A stretch of 64,000 nucleotides of DNA from Ruminococcus sp. (GTDB lineage Bacteria; Bacillota; Clostridia; Oscillospirales; Ruminococcaceae): positions 124,001 to 188,000 of the forward strand of contig JAEEVL010000002.1 of NCBI GenBank assembly GCA_016290875.1. The letters run 5' to 3'. Positions 1 through 8,331 of the stretch are shown here, piece by piece. A program made the translations under genes and the position numbers. The notes below the pieces were generated by a model. It worked only from the letters and a program-made list of their open reading frames with translations. It ran no database searches and had not been told where the DNA came from. Every line of letters begins with the position of its first letter. Position 1 is the stretch's first letter.

Positions 1-1391
1 GAGTGAACTTCGCAGCCGCGGAGCTTCGAGAGCTGTTCCATAGCCTTCTTTGCGTTATCGTCAGTTGTAGCGCAGATAGAAAGGGCGTAGAGAGTCTCGT
101 CTGTATGTATTCTCGGGTTGTTGTTGCCGAGGTGGTTTACCTTGAGGTCCATGATGGGCTCGATAACGTGGGGCGACATCAGGAGAACGCTGTCGTCGAT
201 TCCTGCGAAGTGCTTGAGAGCATTGAGCAGAAGAGCAGATACTGCTCCGAGGAGGTCAGAGGTCTTTCCTGTGAGGATAGTGCCGTCCGGGAGTTCCATA
301 GCAGCAGCCGGAGCTCCTGTTTCCTGTTCGCGTTTGAGAGCGGCTGCGATGACCTTTCTGTCGTCAGCAGTAACATTTGCCTGCTTCATGAGGAGTTCAA
401 GCTTAACAACTTCCTCTGTCGGGATAAGTCCCTTCTTGTTGTCGCACATAGCAACGTAGTAGCGGCGGATTATCTCATCGCGGGCAGCCTTGCAGGTATT
501 CTCGTCGTTGATGATGCAGTTTCCTGCCATATTTACGCCCATATCAGTAGGCGACTTGTAAGGCGATTCGCCGAGGATCATCTCAAACATAGCGTTGAGA
601 ACGGGGAATATCTCGACATCACGGTTGTAGTTTACAGTAGTCTTTCCGTAGGCTTCGAGGTGGAAAGGATCTATCATATTGACGTCATTGAGATCGGCAG
701 TAGCAGCCTCATAGGCGATATTTACGGGGTGACGGAGAGGTAAGTTCCATATGGGGAAAGTCTCGAACTTAGCATAGCCGGCATTTATGCCGCGCTTGTG
801 CTCATGGTAGAGCTGTGAGAGACAGGTAGCCATTTTACCGCTTCCCGGACCGGGTGCGGTAATTACAACGAGCTTGCGTGATGTCTCGATGTAGTCGTTT
901 CTGCCATAGCCCTCATCGCTGATGATGTATTTCAGATTTGACGGGTAGCCCTTGATACTGTAATGGTGGTAAACCTTTATGCCGAGAGCTTCGAGACGGC
1001 TCTGGAAAGCATCTGCGGTAGGCTGATTGTCATATCTTGTGAGAACGACGCTGCTTACGTAAAGTCCGATCTTTGTGAATACGTTGAAGAGACGGATAAC
1101 ATCGACGTCGTATGTGATACCGAGGTCGCCGCGTATCTTGTTCTTCTCGATGTCATCGGAGTTGATGACGATCACTATTTCAGCCTCGTCCTTGAGCTGA
1201 AGGAGCATCTGGAGCTTGCTGTCAGGCTTGAAGCCGGGGAGGACTCTCGAAGCGTGATAGTCGTCGAAGAGTTTTCCGCCGAATTCGAGGTAGAGCTTGT
1301 CGCCGAACTGCGCGATACGCTCTCTGATGTGCTCAGACTGCATCCTGAGATATTTTTCGTTGTCGAAACCTATTTTGCTTTCCGTTATCAT
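1..1391 (-). CDS. UPF0371 / DUF1846 family protein (3' end beyond window)
   Basis: The reading frame begins at an ATG at 1391 behind a strong GGAGG Shine-Dalgarno and runs off the left edge after about 463 codons, so the C-terminus is missing. The translation opens MITESKIGFDNEKYLRMQSE and contains an ITAPGPGSGKMATCLSQLYH stretch (glycine-rich loop followed by a helix) and GESPYKSPTDMGVNMAG, features I recognise from the DUF1846/UPF0371 family, usually about 500 residues. The biochemical function of the family is not established; the glycine-rich loop suggests nucleotide or phosphate binding. It has its own sigma-A promoter and is separated from the thiamine operon by a terminator, so it is probably monocistronic at its 5' side. 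Family assignment is confident, function is not. Confidence 0.85.
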   Translation of the reverse strand, partial: MITESKIGFDNEKYLRMQSEHIRERIAQFGDKLYLEFGGKLFDDYHASRVLPGFKPDSKLQMLLQLKDEAEIVIVINSDDIEKNKIRGDLGITYDVDVIRLFNVFTKIGLYVSSVVLTRYDNQPTADAFQSRLEALGIKVYHHYSIKGYPSNLKYIISDEGYGRNDYIETSRKLVVITAPGPGSGKMATCLSQLYHEHKRGINAGYAKFETFPIWNLPLRHPVNIAYEAATADLNDVNMIDPFHLEAYGKTTVNYNRDVEIFPVLNAMFEMILGESPYKSPTDMGVNMAGNCIINDENTCKAARDEIIRRYYVAMCDNKKGLIPTEEVVKLELLMKQANVTADDRKVIAAALKREQETGAPAAAMELPDGTILTGKTSDLLGAVSALLLNALKHFAGIDDSVLLMSPHVIEPIMDLKVNHLGNNNPRIHTDETLYALSICATTDDNAKKAMEQLSKLRGCEVH

Positions 1392-1420
1392 ATGTAATTA
1401 CCTCCTGAAATATCATATTA

Positions 1421-1449
1421 ATTATATACCAGTTCCAACAAAAAATCAA
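1421..1449 (-). promoter_or_regulatory. sigma-A promoter of the UPF0371 gene
   Basis: Reading on the minus strand, TTGATT (1449-1444) and TATAAT (1426-1421) are separated by exactly 17 bases and lie about 30 bases upstream of the start codon. Confidence 0.8.
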
Positions 1450-1469
1450 GGATTTTTTTCGTTTCAGGG

Positions 1470-1505
1470 CAAAAAAGTACGGACGGATGCGTACATCCGC
1501 CCGTA
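1470..1505 (-). terminator. intrinsic terminator of the thiamine operon
   Basis: On the minus strand a 12-bp stem (1505-1494 with 1489-1478, one G-U type mismatch) is followed by a run of six T. It lies about 60 bases after the thiC stop and ends the thi operon. Confidence 0.8.
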
Positions 1506-1564
1506 TTCTTTATGTATAGCTGTACTGCTTCCGCAGCATAGGTCAACACAGCTGTCTGTTCGGA

Positions 1565-2878
1565 TCATTTTTCCGAGCAGAACTCTACCTTTTCGCCGTT
1601 GAGGATCATATTTGTTGTACGTACAGCACACATCTTTCCGCACATTGAACAGGTGTGGCGCTCAGCGATAGGTGTGCTTTCATAATAGCGGCGAGCCTTT
1701 TCCGGATCAACAGCTATCTCAAACATCTTCTCCCAGTCAAGAGCATGACGTGCAGTAGCCATAGCGTTGTCAGCGTCCATAGCGTGGGGTATACCCTTAG
1801 CGATATCAGCAGCGTGAGCAGCGATACGGCTTGCGATGATACCTTCCTTAACGTCGTCAGCATCAGGGAGACGAAGGTGCTCTGCAGGAGTTACATAGCA
1901 GAGGAAGTCAGCTCCGTTTGCAGCAGCGATAGCGCCGCCGATAGCTGATGTGATGTGGTCGTATCCGGGGAATATATCAGAAACAAGAGGTCCGAGAACG
2001 TAGAAAGGAGCGTTGTGGCAGATACGCTTCTGGAGCTTCATATTAGCAGCGATCTGATCCATAGCCATATGTCCGGGACCTTCAACCATTACCTGAACGT
2101 CCTTAGCCCATGCACGTTCTGTGAGAGCTCCGAGCTCAATTAGTTCAGCAATCTGACCGCCGTCGGTAGCGTCATCGAGACAGCCGGGACGGAGAGCGTC
2201 TCCGAGGCTGATAGTACAGTCGAATTCACGGAGGATGTCGAGAACTTCATCGTAGTATTCGTAGAACGGGTTCTCGTTGCCTGTCATAGCCATCCATGCG
2301 AAGAGGAGTGAGCCGCCGCGTGAAACGATGTTCATCTTTCTCTTGTCGCGGACAAAAGCTTCAACGGCACGCTTGTTGATACCGGCGTGGATAGTCATGA
2401 AGTCAACGCCTTCCTCAGCGTGAGCACGAACGACCTTGAGGAAGTCCTGCGCTGTTATCTCGAGGAGATCCTTGTCTAGGTATCCGATAGCGTCGTACAT
2501 AGGAACAGTACCGATCATAGCAGGAGACTTCTCAACGAGAGCCTGACGGAATGTGTTTGTCTTTCCGTAGTTGCTGAGGTCCATAATAGCTTCTGCACCG
2601 AACTTTATAGCCATATCGACCTTTTCCATCTCCATGTCGTAGTTCTTTACGTCGCCGGAGATGCCGAGGTTTACATTTATTTTGGTACGCATACGTGTAC
2701 CGATACCCTCAGGTGAGATCGACTTATGGTTCACGTTGCAGGGGATACATACTTCACCCTTGGCAACGAGTGCACGGAGCTCTTCGGGATCGATGTATTC
2801 CTTCTTGGCTACGATCTCCATTTCGGGAGTGATGATGCCTTTCTTGGCAGCTTCCATCTGTGTGCTGTAATTTCTCAT
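1565..2878 (-). CDS. thiC: phosphomethylpyrimidine synthase ThiC
   Basis: This radical-SAM enzyme converts aminoimidazole ribotide to hydroxymethylpyrimidine phosphate, the pyrimidine half of thiamine. The 437-residue length matches the short ThiC type that lacks the long N-terminal domain of the enterobacterial enzyme. The sequence is collinear with ThiC throughout ([17 protein letters not shown] near the N-terminus, [14 protein letters not shown] in the middle). The cluster-binding cysteines near the C-terminus are C410-S-M-C413-G-K-M-C417, a CX2CX3C spacing rather than the CX2CX4C usually quoted; a further Cys lies at 434. The ATG at 2878 follows a GAAAGGA ribosome site. It is the last gene of the thi operon, 18 bases after thiD, and therefore under the TPP riboswitch. 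Confidence 0.96.
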   Translation of the reverse strand: MRNYSTQMEAAKKGIITPEMEIVAKKEYIDPEELRALVAKGEVCIPCNVNHKSISPEGIGTRMRTKINVNLGISGDVKNYDMEMEKVDMAIKFGAEAIMDLSNYGKTNTFRQALVEKSPAMIGTVPMYDAIGYLDKDLLEITAQDFLKVVRAHAEEGVDFMTIHAGINKRAVEAFVRDKRKMNIVSRGGSLLFAWMAMTGNENPFYEYYDEVLDILREFDCTISLGDALRPGCLDDATDGGQIAELIELGALTERAWAKDVQVMVEGPGHMAMDQIAANMKLQKRICHNAPFYVLGPLVSDIFPGYDHITSAIGGAIAAANGADFLCYVTPAEHLRLPDADDVKEGIIASRIAAHAADIAKGIPHAMDADNAMATARHALDWEKMFEIAVDPEKARRYYESTPIAERHTCSMCGKMCAVRTTNMILNGEKVEFCSEK

Positions 2879-2896
2879 ATTATAATCCTTTCAGTA

Positions 2897-3697
2897 TTAG
2901 TTTTTGAACCTGCTGTTGAGGTCGAATATGTGATCAAGGGGGCCGCTTCCGCTGCCGAGGTCGAGCATACTTCCGAGAGCACCGGAAATATATTCTTTAG
3001 CGAGGCTGATAGCCTCAGGCATTGAGTGGCCTTTTGCGAGATTGGCTGCGATAGCGCTTGAAAGAGTGCAGCCTGTGCCGTGAGTATTGGGATTGTCCAC
3101 GCGCTTTCCGGTGAACCAGTTGTGTGTGCCGTTAATGCGGAACAGCAGGTCGTTTGCATCATTGACGCTGTGACCGCCCTTGCAGAGAACGTTGCAGCCG
3201 TACTCTTCGCAGATGATCTTAGCTGCTGCGACCATATCGTTATCGCTGCCGATCTTCATACCGGACAGAAGCTCTGCTTCGGGGATATTCGGAGTAACGA
3301 GAGCAGCGATAGGGAGAAGCTGCTTTTTCAGGACTTCGTAGGCTTCGCTGCTGCTGAGCGAAGAACCGCTTGTGGCAACTGCGACCGGATCGACGATGAT
3401 ATTCTCGGCTTCATAGTGACGCAGACGCTCTGCGATGACTTCTACGAGTTCTGCTGAAGATACCATGCCTATCTTGACGGCATCGGGGCGAATGTCCTCG
3501 AAAACCGCATCTATCTGCTGGCGGAGGAATTCCGGTGTCACCTCGCTGACTGATACGACACCCGTGGTGTTCTGTGCTGTCAGAGCGGTTATCGCACTCA
3601 TAGCGTAAACGCCGTTCATCGCCATAGTCTTGATGTCAGCCTGGATACCTGCGCCGCCGGAGCAGTCGCTTCCGGCAATAGTCAGAGCTGTATTCAT
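2897..3697 (-). CDS. thiD: hydroxymethylpyrimidine/phosphomethylpyrimidine kinase ThiD
   Basis: ThiD phosphorylates HMP to HMP-P and HMP-PP in the cytoplasm. The product is 266 residues, normal for the ribokinase-like family. The N-terminal ALTIAGSDCSGGAGIQADIK binds the substrate, and NTHGTGCTLSSAIAANLAKG near residue 205-225 is the ribokinase anion-hole/catalytic-base motif. I place the start at 3697 (MNTALTIAG) because GAAAGGAATATT lies directly before it; a longer reading frame to 3745 has no ribosome site and would run into thiE. It sits between thiE and thiC in the TPP-controlled operon. Confidence 0.95.
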   Translation of the reverse strand: MNTALTIAGSDCSGGAGIQADIKTMAMNGVYAMSAITALTAQNTTGVVSVSEVTPEFLRQQIDAVFEDIRPDAVKIGMVSSAELVEVIAERLRHYEAENIIVDPVAVATSGSSLSSSEAYEVLKKQLLPIAALVTPNIPEAELLSGMKIGSDNDMVAAAKIICEEYGCNVLCKGGHSVNDANDLLFRINGTHNWFTGKRVDNPNTHGTGCTLSSAIAANLAKGHSMPEAISLAKEYISGALGSMLDLGSGSGPLDHIFDLNSRFKN

Positions 3698-3735
3698 AGT
3701 AATATTCCTTTCTGAAAAGCTGGACGAGCCGGCTT

Positions 3736-4371
3736 TTACAAGCATTTGTTCACGGCTGCGAGGAGCTCCTCTGCGGCAGCCTTAACGTCGTCAGCGGCAA
3801 ATACCGCTGAAACTACTGCGATGCCAGCCTGACCGCAGCCGGCTATCTCATCGAGATTATCGCGTGTGATACCGCCTATCGCAACAGCCGGTATACATAC
3901 TGAACCGCATATACTGCGGAGCTGTTCCGGTGTTATGCGGACAGCGTTGGTCTTGGTCGGAGAAGGGAATACAGCTCCCACTCCGAGATAGTCAGCACCG
4001 GCAGCTTCGGCAGCCTGTGCCTGTTCAACTGTTTTTGCAGTAGCGCCGATTATGAAATCCTTTTCGGCGATACGTCTTATTTCATCGACAGGAGCGTCTT
4101 CTATACCGACATGAACTCCGTCGGCACCGCTTTCGACAGCCGCTTTCCAGTCGTCATTGACAATCAGTGGAACACCGTACTTCACGCAGACTTTTTTCAG
4201 AGCGGCGGCTTCACGAACGAGTTCCTCATAGCTGATGTTCTTTTCACGGAGCTGTATACAGGTAGCGCCGCCGATGATGGCTTCTTCGACCTGCTGAGCG
4301 AGGTCACGTCCTCTGAGACAGCCGCGGTCGGTAATCGCATAGAGCTTCAGCATATCCTTTTCAAGTTTCAT
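3736..4371 (-). CDS. thiE: thiamine-phosphate synthase ThiE
   Basis: ThiE joins HMP-PP and the thiazole phosphate carboxylate to make thiamine phosphate. The 211-residue TIM-barrel protein carries the expected substrate motifs: CIQLREKNISYEEL (pyrophosphate binding), VPLIVNDDWKAA, DGVHVG, GVGAVFPSPTKTNA and AIGGITRDN. The ATG at 4371 is preceded by GGAGGTAAC and overlaps the end of the upstream tenI-like gene by four bases (ATGA), so translation of the two is probably coupled. It differs from that neighbour by having the complete set of synthase motifs, which makes this the true ThiE of the pair. Confidence 0.94.
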   Translation of the reverse strand: MKLEKDMLKLYAITDRGCLRGRDLAQQVEEAIIGGATCIQLREKNISYEELVREAAALKKVCVKYGVPLIVNDDWKAAVESGADGVHVGIEDAPVDEIRRIAEKDFIIGATAKTVEQAQAAEAAGADYLGVGAVFPSPTKTNAVRITPEQLRSICGSVCIPAVAIGGITRDNLDEIAGCGQAGIAVVSAVFAADDVKAAAEELLAAVNKCL

Positions 4372-4979
4372 ATGTTACCTCCGAATTGCTTGATGTAGAG
4401 AGCCGGATCATCGCATACCATTAGTCCGCTCATAACGCACAGCCCGGCAGCACCGGTTTCACGGGCGGAAGCGGCGTTCTCGGGTGAAATGCCGCCGATA
4501 GCATAGACCGGCATACCGGCGCTTTCACAGACATCTTTCAGGAAACCGAGTCCGCGCGGCGCAAGACCTTTTTTGCAGTCAGTGACGAAAACGTGTCCGG
4601 CAGTTATGTACGAAGCTCCGAGCTGTTTTGCCGCGAGAGCGTCACTGACCGAATGGCAGGAAGCACCTATCTCTCTGAAACTATTCTTTAAACTGTCCGG
4701 CAGTTCCATTAGCTTGTGAAGCGGAAGATGTATTCTTTCCGCACCGAGCGAAGCGGCAGTTTCAGCAAAATTATGAAGTATGCACTTTACGCCGTACTTT
4801 CCGCAGATATCCATTACCTTTTCTGCCAGTCTTCCGTATTCGTCAGGGGACAGATCTTTTTCACGCAGTATCACCGCAGCCGGTCCGGCAGCGGCTATCT
4901 TTTCAATGCGAAGGAGAAAGTCCTCCTTGCACAGCCTGCGGTTGGTCACACATATTATATCAGACATAGAGGTAGTCAT
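4368..4979 (-). CDS. tenI: TenI-like thiazole tautomerase (ThiE paralogue)
   Basis: The 203-residue protein has the ThiE/TenI barrel fold but lacks the pyrophosphate-binding set of a synthase. AGHVFVTDCKKGLAPRGL near residue 130-145 is the signature of TenI, which in Bacillus aromatises the thiazole product of ThiG. An ILREKDLSPDEY stretch is shared with ThiE. It overlaps thiH at one end and thiE at the other, so all three are read as one unit. The start could be 4979 or the internal ATG at 4967; neither has a convincing ribosome site because both lie inside the 3' end of thiH, and coupling to thiH termination is likely. Tautomerase rather than synthase function is inferred from the motif and from the separate complete thiE. 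Confidence 0.82.
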   Translation of the reverse strand: MTTSMSDIICVTNRRLCKEDFLLRIEKIAAAGPAAVILREKDLSPDEYGRLAEKVMDICGKYGVKCILHNFAETAASLGAERIHLPLHKLMELPDSLKNSFREIGASCHSVSDALAAKQLGASYITAGHVFVTDCKKGLAPRGLGFLKDVCESAGMPVYAIGGISPENAASARETGAAGLCVMSGLMVCDDPALYIKQFGGNI

Positions 4980-6213
4980 TGAGGACAGGCTGGAGACCTT
5001 CGCCGGACATATCCTTGTACATCTGGCTGAAGCTTCTGCTGTCGTTTATCTCGAACTGCTCGTCACCCTCAGCGGAGTCGCTGTCCTTGCCTGTATATTT
5101 GCTCTCGTGGTCGCCGATACCTGTGGAAACTCCGGCGGAGATCTTGGTAGCGGCTATCTTGACGATACCGTTTCTGAATGATTCGCTCTCACGCGAGGAA
5201 ACGGTTATGCCGCAGAACGGCAGGAATATACGATAAGCGCAGAGTACCTGACAGAGCTGTTTTTCGTGAACGTCGAGGGGATTTATCTCGTCGTTGTTGA
5301 TGATCGGACGGAGTCTCGGACATGAGAGCGAGATCTCAGCGTGGGGGTACTTTCTCTGTAGATAATATACGTGCAGAGCACTTGCGAGAGCGTCCTTGCG
5401 GAAGTCGGAGAGTCCGAGCAGAGCAGAACATGCTATACCTCTCATGCCGCCCATAAGAGCGCGTTCCTGAGCCTCAAAGCGGTATGGGAAAACTCTCTTG
5501 TGACCGAGAAGATGGAGCTGTTCGTAGCGGTCGCTGTTGTAGGTCTCCTGGAAAACTGTGACGTAATCGACACCGCATTCATGGAGATAGCGATACTCCT
5601 CGGTGTTGACGGGGTAAATCTCTATGCCGACCATACGGAAATACTTTCTTGCGAGCTTGCAGGCTTCACCGATGTATTCAACGCTGCTCTGAGCGCGGCT
5701 CTCACCGGTGAGAATGAGTATCTCTTCCATTCCGCTTTCGGCAATGACCTTCATTTCATGCTCTATCTGCTCCATATTGAGCTTCATGCGCTTGATATCG
5801 TTGTAGCAGTTGAAGCCGCAGTATACGCAGTAGTTCTCGCAGTAATTCGCTATGTAGAGCGGAGTGAAAAGGTAGACCGTGTTGCCGAAGTGCTTCTGAG
5901 TTTCGAGACGGGCTTTTTCAGCCATTTTCTCAAGGAATGGTTCAGCGGCAGGTGAGAGAAGTGCTTTGAAGTCCTCAACTGTGCAATTGTCGTGAGCGAG
6001 AGCTGCACGGACATCTGCATAGGTGTACGAATCGTAGTCGTAGGAGTTCATCTCAGAGAGCACACGTTCCATAACATCGGACTTTATCTGCTCCATACCC
6101 TCCATGTAAGCCATGTGGTCTGTACGCGACGAGGGATCATTCTCGAGCGCGTGTTTTTTAGCGAGTGCGGTTTCGGAGAGCTTGTCCGAATCCACGAAGT
6201 AGTTATTATCCAT
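4960..6213 (-). CDS. thiH: 2-iminoacetate synthase ThiH
   Basis: ThiH is the anaerobic radical-SAM tyrosine lyase that supplies dehydroglycine for the thiazole ring, in place of the oxygen-dependent ThiO. The 417-residue product has the CX3CX2C cluster motif in YCENYCVYCGF around residue 130 and the family motifs ILILTGESRAQSSVEYI and ISLSCPRLRPIINN. A helical N-terminal extension of about 85 residues precedes the barrel. The ATG at 6213 follows AAGAAGG. The gene is separated from thiG by about 190 bases occupied by a palindromic repeat, the only sizeable gap in the operon. The choice of ThiH agrees with an obligate anaerobe. Confidence 0.95.
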   Translation of the reverse strand: MDNNYFVDSDKLSETALAKKHALENDPSSRTDHMAYMEGMEQIKSDVMERVLSEMNSYDYDSYTYADVRAALAHDNCTVEDFKALLSPAAEPFLEKMAEKARLETQKHFGNTVYLFTPLYIANYCENYCVYCGFNCYNDIKRMKLNMEQIEHEMKVIAESGMEEILILTGESRAQSSVEYIGEACKLARKYFRMVGIEIYPVNTEEYRYLHECGVDYVTVFQETYNSDRYEQLHLLGHKRVFPYRFEAQERALMGGMRGIACSALLGLSDFRKDALASALHVYYLQRKYPHAEISLSCPRLRPIINNDEINPLDVHEKQLCQVLCAYRIFLPFCGITVSSRESESFRNGIVKIAATKISAGVSTGIGDHESKYTGKDSDSAEGDEQFEINDSRSFSQMYKDMSGEGLQPVLNDYLYV

Positions 6214-6263
6214 TAGTTAACCTTCTTATCAGCAATAATCGAATATTGAATTGAGAATGTTTA

Positions 6264-6403
6264 TTTAATGCATAATGCATAATGCGTAATTAATGGAATC
6301 GCTGACGCGATAGATTTAAAAAGAGTTCACGGAACTGTTCTTTAAATCCGTCCACGTAGTGGACACCACAATTATGAATTATGAATTCAGCATTATGAAT
6401 TAG
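6264..6403. repeat. palindromic AT-rich intergenic repeat (copy R1), inside the thi operon
   Basis: The element is bounded by short alternating words of the type AATGCATAATG and AATTATGAATT. Its interior holds three small hairpins: ATCGC-TGA-CGCGAT, AGTTC-ACG-GAACT and GTCCAC-GTA-GTGGAC. It lies between thiG and thiH without interrupting either gene. The same outer words recur near 21.95, 22.35, 25.96, 28.0, 29.76 and 30.48 kb with different inner hairpins. No transposase is present, so it would be a non-autonomous, MITE- or BIME-like element. Confidence 0.75.
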
Positions 6404-6406
6404 AAT

Positions 6407-7180
6407 TTAGTCGTGCAGGAAACCTGTCAGCGTGTCAGACGGTGAAGCTCCTCTTGTGAGAACTCTTCCGAGTCCGGCAAGGTACGCCTTTCTTCCTGCT
6501 TCAACAGCCTGTCTGAAAGCCTCAGCCATTACGGGGAGGTCGCCGGCTGTTGCGAGAGCTGTATTGGACATAACAGCAGCTGCACCCATTTCCATAGCCT
6601 CGCACGCCTGTGAAGGACGTCCGATACCAGCGTCAACGATGATAGGAAGGTCAATCTCGTCAATGAGTATCTGTATGAAATCGCGTGTTGCAAGTCCCTT
6701 GTTTGAACCGATAGGGGAAGCGAGCGGCATAACGGAAGCCGCACCTGCGTTCACGAGGTCACGCGCTGTGTTGAGGTCGGGGTACATATAAGGCATTACC
6801 ACGAAGCCTTCCTTAGCGAGTATCTCAGTTGCACGGACAGTCTCCTGGTTGTCGGGGAGGAGGTACTTGGAGTCGCGCATGATCTCGATCTTTACGAAGT
6901 CACCGCAGCCGAGTTCACGGGCAAGTCTTGCTATGCGGACTGCTTCGTCAGCGTTTCTTGCACCGGAAGTGTTGGGGAGCAGAGTTACGTTCTTCGGGAT
7001 ATAGTCGAGGATATTCTCGTGCTCCTTGGAATTTGTACGGCGTACAGCGAGAGTGATTATCTCAGCGCCTGCGTACTTAACAGCGGCTTCGATAAGATTG
7101 AGGGAATACTTTCCCGAGCCGAGAATGAATCTCGAACTGAATTCGTGACCGCCGATAATGAGTTTATCGTCCTTGTTCAT
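6407..7180 (-). CDS. thiG: thiazole synthase ThiG
   Basis: ThiG condenses deoxyxylulose phosphate, dehydroglycine and ThiS thiocarboxylate to form the thiazole phosphate. The 257-residue barrel includes [10 protein letters not shown] near the N-terminus, [17 protein letters not shown] with the Schiff-base lysine region around residue 95, and [13 protein letters not shown] plus [12 protein letters not shown] for phosphate binding. I start it at 7180 (MNKDDKL) because AAAGGAG precedes that ATG; upstream extension in frame would overlap thiF. It lies 13 bases after thiF in the TPP-controlled operon. Confidence 0.95.
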   Translation of the reverse strand: MNKDDKLIIGGHEFSSRFILGSGKYSLNLIEAAVKYAGAEIITLAVRRTNSKEHENILDYIPKNVTLLPNTSGARNADEAVRIARLARELGCGDFVKIEIMRDSKYLLPDNQETVRATEILAKEGFVVMPYMYPDLNTARDLVNAGAASVMPLASPIGSNKGLATRDFIQILIDEIDLPIIVDAGIGRPSQACEAMEMGAAAVMSNTALATAGDLPVMAEAFRQAVEAGRKAYLAGLGRVLTRGASPSDTLTGFLHD

Positions 7181-7193
7181 TGATTTTACTCCT

Positions 7194-7832
7194 TTATTCT
7201 TCGGTCTCGCCGGCGATAAGGCGGAGAACCGCATTTGCTTCATGTGCGGCACAGACCATGACTCTTGCCGAGACAAGTCCGAGACCGTCTGAAACATCGC
7301 TTACACCGTCACCGCAGACGTAGAACCGTTTTGTTATCTTTCGGGTTTTTATGGTATTTGCTGTTGAAAGTCCTGCCATGCCGGAACCGGAAACGAGGTA
7401 CTTTTCCGGCATATTTTCAAGCACGCAGTTCACCAGCATTGCTTTCTGATCGGCTTTGTCGAAGGCTTCACAGATATAGTCATCATTTTTCAGCAGTTCC
7501 GGGATATTATCCTCTGTGAGCTTAACGCAGTCAGCCGTGATATTGCAGTAGGGAGCTATTCTCTTTAATGTATCAGATAGCGCCTGAGATTTCGGCAGAC
7601 CGAGTTGCTCCGGGAAATACTGCTGCCGGTTGAGGTTTGAGATGTCCACGCAGTCGAAGTCGATGATGTGGAGACTTCCGACTCCTGCACGGGCAAGTGC
7701 GATGGCTATATTTGAGCCAAGACCGCCGAGTCCGCATACAGCAACTGAAGCTGCCGCGAATTTCTCCTGGAGCTCCCTGCCATGACGCTCAACAAGTGCA
7801 TTGTACATCTCTTCTTTGGTAGGTATGGGCAT
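7194..7832 (-). CDS. thiF: ThiF-family sulfur-carrier adenylyltransferase
   Basis: The protein adenylates the C-terminal glycine of ThiS so that it can be thiocarboxylated. At 212 residues it matches the short clostridial ThiF type rather than the longer MoeB-like form. [20 protein letters not shown] at about residues 30-50 is the nucleotide-binding loop, followed by [15 protein letters not shown] with the conserved Asp, Asn and Arg. I do not see the paired CxxC zinc motifs of MoeB. The ATG at 7832 starts one base after the thiS stop, whose last codons (GGA GGA GGC) also serve as its ribosome site, giving tight coupling of carrier and activating enzyme. Confidence 0.92.
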   Translation of the reverse strand: MPIPTKEEMYNALVERHGRELQEKFAAASVAVCGLGGLGSNIAIALARAGVGSLHIIDFDCVDISNLNRQQYFPEQLGLPKSQALSDTLKRIAPYCNITADCVKLTEDNIPELLKNDDYICEAFDKADQKAMLVNCVLENMPEKYLVSGSGMAGLSTANTIKTRKITKRFYVCGDGVSDVSDGLGLVSARVMVCAAHEANAVLRLIAGETEE

Positions 7833-7833
7833 A

Positions 7834-8028
7834 TCAGCCTCCTCCTACGAAGCGGACAACCTCGACAACATCGCCGTCTTTGAGGACGGTGCTGCTGTAT
7901 TCAGCTTTTGGAACGATGTTCTCGTTGATCTCTACTGCAACGCGCTGTGAGCTTGTTTCCATCTCTGCGAGCACATCGGCAACGGTCATGCCGTCTTTTT
8001 CGAGCATTTCGCCGTTTATTTTAACCAT
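7834..8028 (-). CDS. thiS: sulfur-carrier protein ThiS
   Basis: This 64-residue ubiquitin-like protein carries the sulfur atom for the thiazole ring on its C-terminus. It ends in FVGGG, keeping the terminal Gly-Gly needed for adenylation. [19 protein letters not shown] and [15 protein letters not shown] are typical of the family. The start at 8028 follows GGAGGTAATGCT; an in-frame upstream start at 8061 would lie inside the riboswitch terminator hairpin and is rejected. It is the first gene of the thi operon. Confidence 0.95.
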   Translation of the reverse strand: MVKINGEMLEKDGMTVADVLAEMETSSQRVAVEINENIVPKAEYSSTVLKDGDVVEVVRFVGGG

Positions 8029-8043
8029 AGCATTACCTCCTAT

Positions 8044-8075
8044 AAAAACAGGGAACCGCATAACGCAGTTCCCTG
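8044..8075 (-). terminator. riboswitch expression-platform terminator
   Basis: On the minus strand CAGGGAACTGCG and its partner form a near-perfect 12-bp hairpin (8075-8049) followed by five T. It stands between the TPP aptamer and thiS, which indicates control by premature transcription termination. Confidence 0.85.
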
Positions 8076-8097
8076 AAACAATTCTGTAAGATCAGTT

Positions 8098-8180
8098 TCC
8101 CTACGTTGGCATTATCCAAATCAGGTCAACGGGTCGAAGGTGTCACCTTCCTCTCAGCCTGTACCGCAAGCTCCCCGGAT
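8098..8180 (-). ncRNA. TPP riboswitch (THI element)
   Basis: Reading on the minus strand the conserved pieces occur in order: CGGGGAGC, GGCTGAGAGG, ACCCG, ACCTGATTTGGATAATGCC and CGTAGGGA. These are the P1-P3 and P4-P5 sequences of the thiamine-pyrophosphate aptamer. An extra hairpin (GTGTC-CGAAA-GACAC) lies just upstream at 8195-8181. It controls the eight-gene thi operon downstream through the terminator at 8044-8075. Confidence 0.96.
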
Positions 8181-8201
8181 GTGTCTTTCGGACACCATTA
8201 C

Positions 8202-8230
8202 ATTATATCACGTTATTTTGTGAAAATCAA
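8202..8230 (-). promoter_or_regulatory. sigma-A promoter of the thiamine operon
   Basis: On the minus strand TTGATT (8230-8225) and TATAAT (8207-8202) are spaced by 17 bases, placing transcription start close to the 5' hairpin of the TPP riboswitch. Confidence 0.85.
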
Positions 8231-8285
8231 GAGATATGAGCAAAAAAGTGCTGAAACAAATTGGCTGATATTAAGAGCCGCTGCA

Positions 8286-8322
8286 AAATAAAAGCCGCAG
8301 GAGCGTTAAACACTCTGCGGCT
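8286..8322 (-). terminator. intrinsic terminator of the leucine-rich-repeat gene
   Basis: An 8-bp perfect stem AGCCGCAG/CTGCGGCT (8322-8315 with 8300-8293) is followed on the minus strand by TTTTATTTT, just after the stop codon at 8332. Confidence 0.8.
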
Positions 8323-8331
8323 ATTGGATAT

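Noticed and set aside
3..743. A 246-codon open frame on the plus strand at the left edge
   Set aside because: It is the mirror of the UPF0371 coding frame on the minus strand. The same reason rejects the plus-strand frames at 963-1397, 5371-5955 and 8803-9498, and the minus-strand frames at 27115-28014 and 31268-31981.
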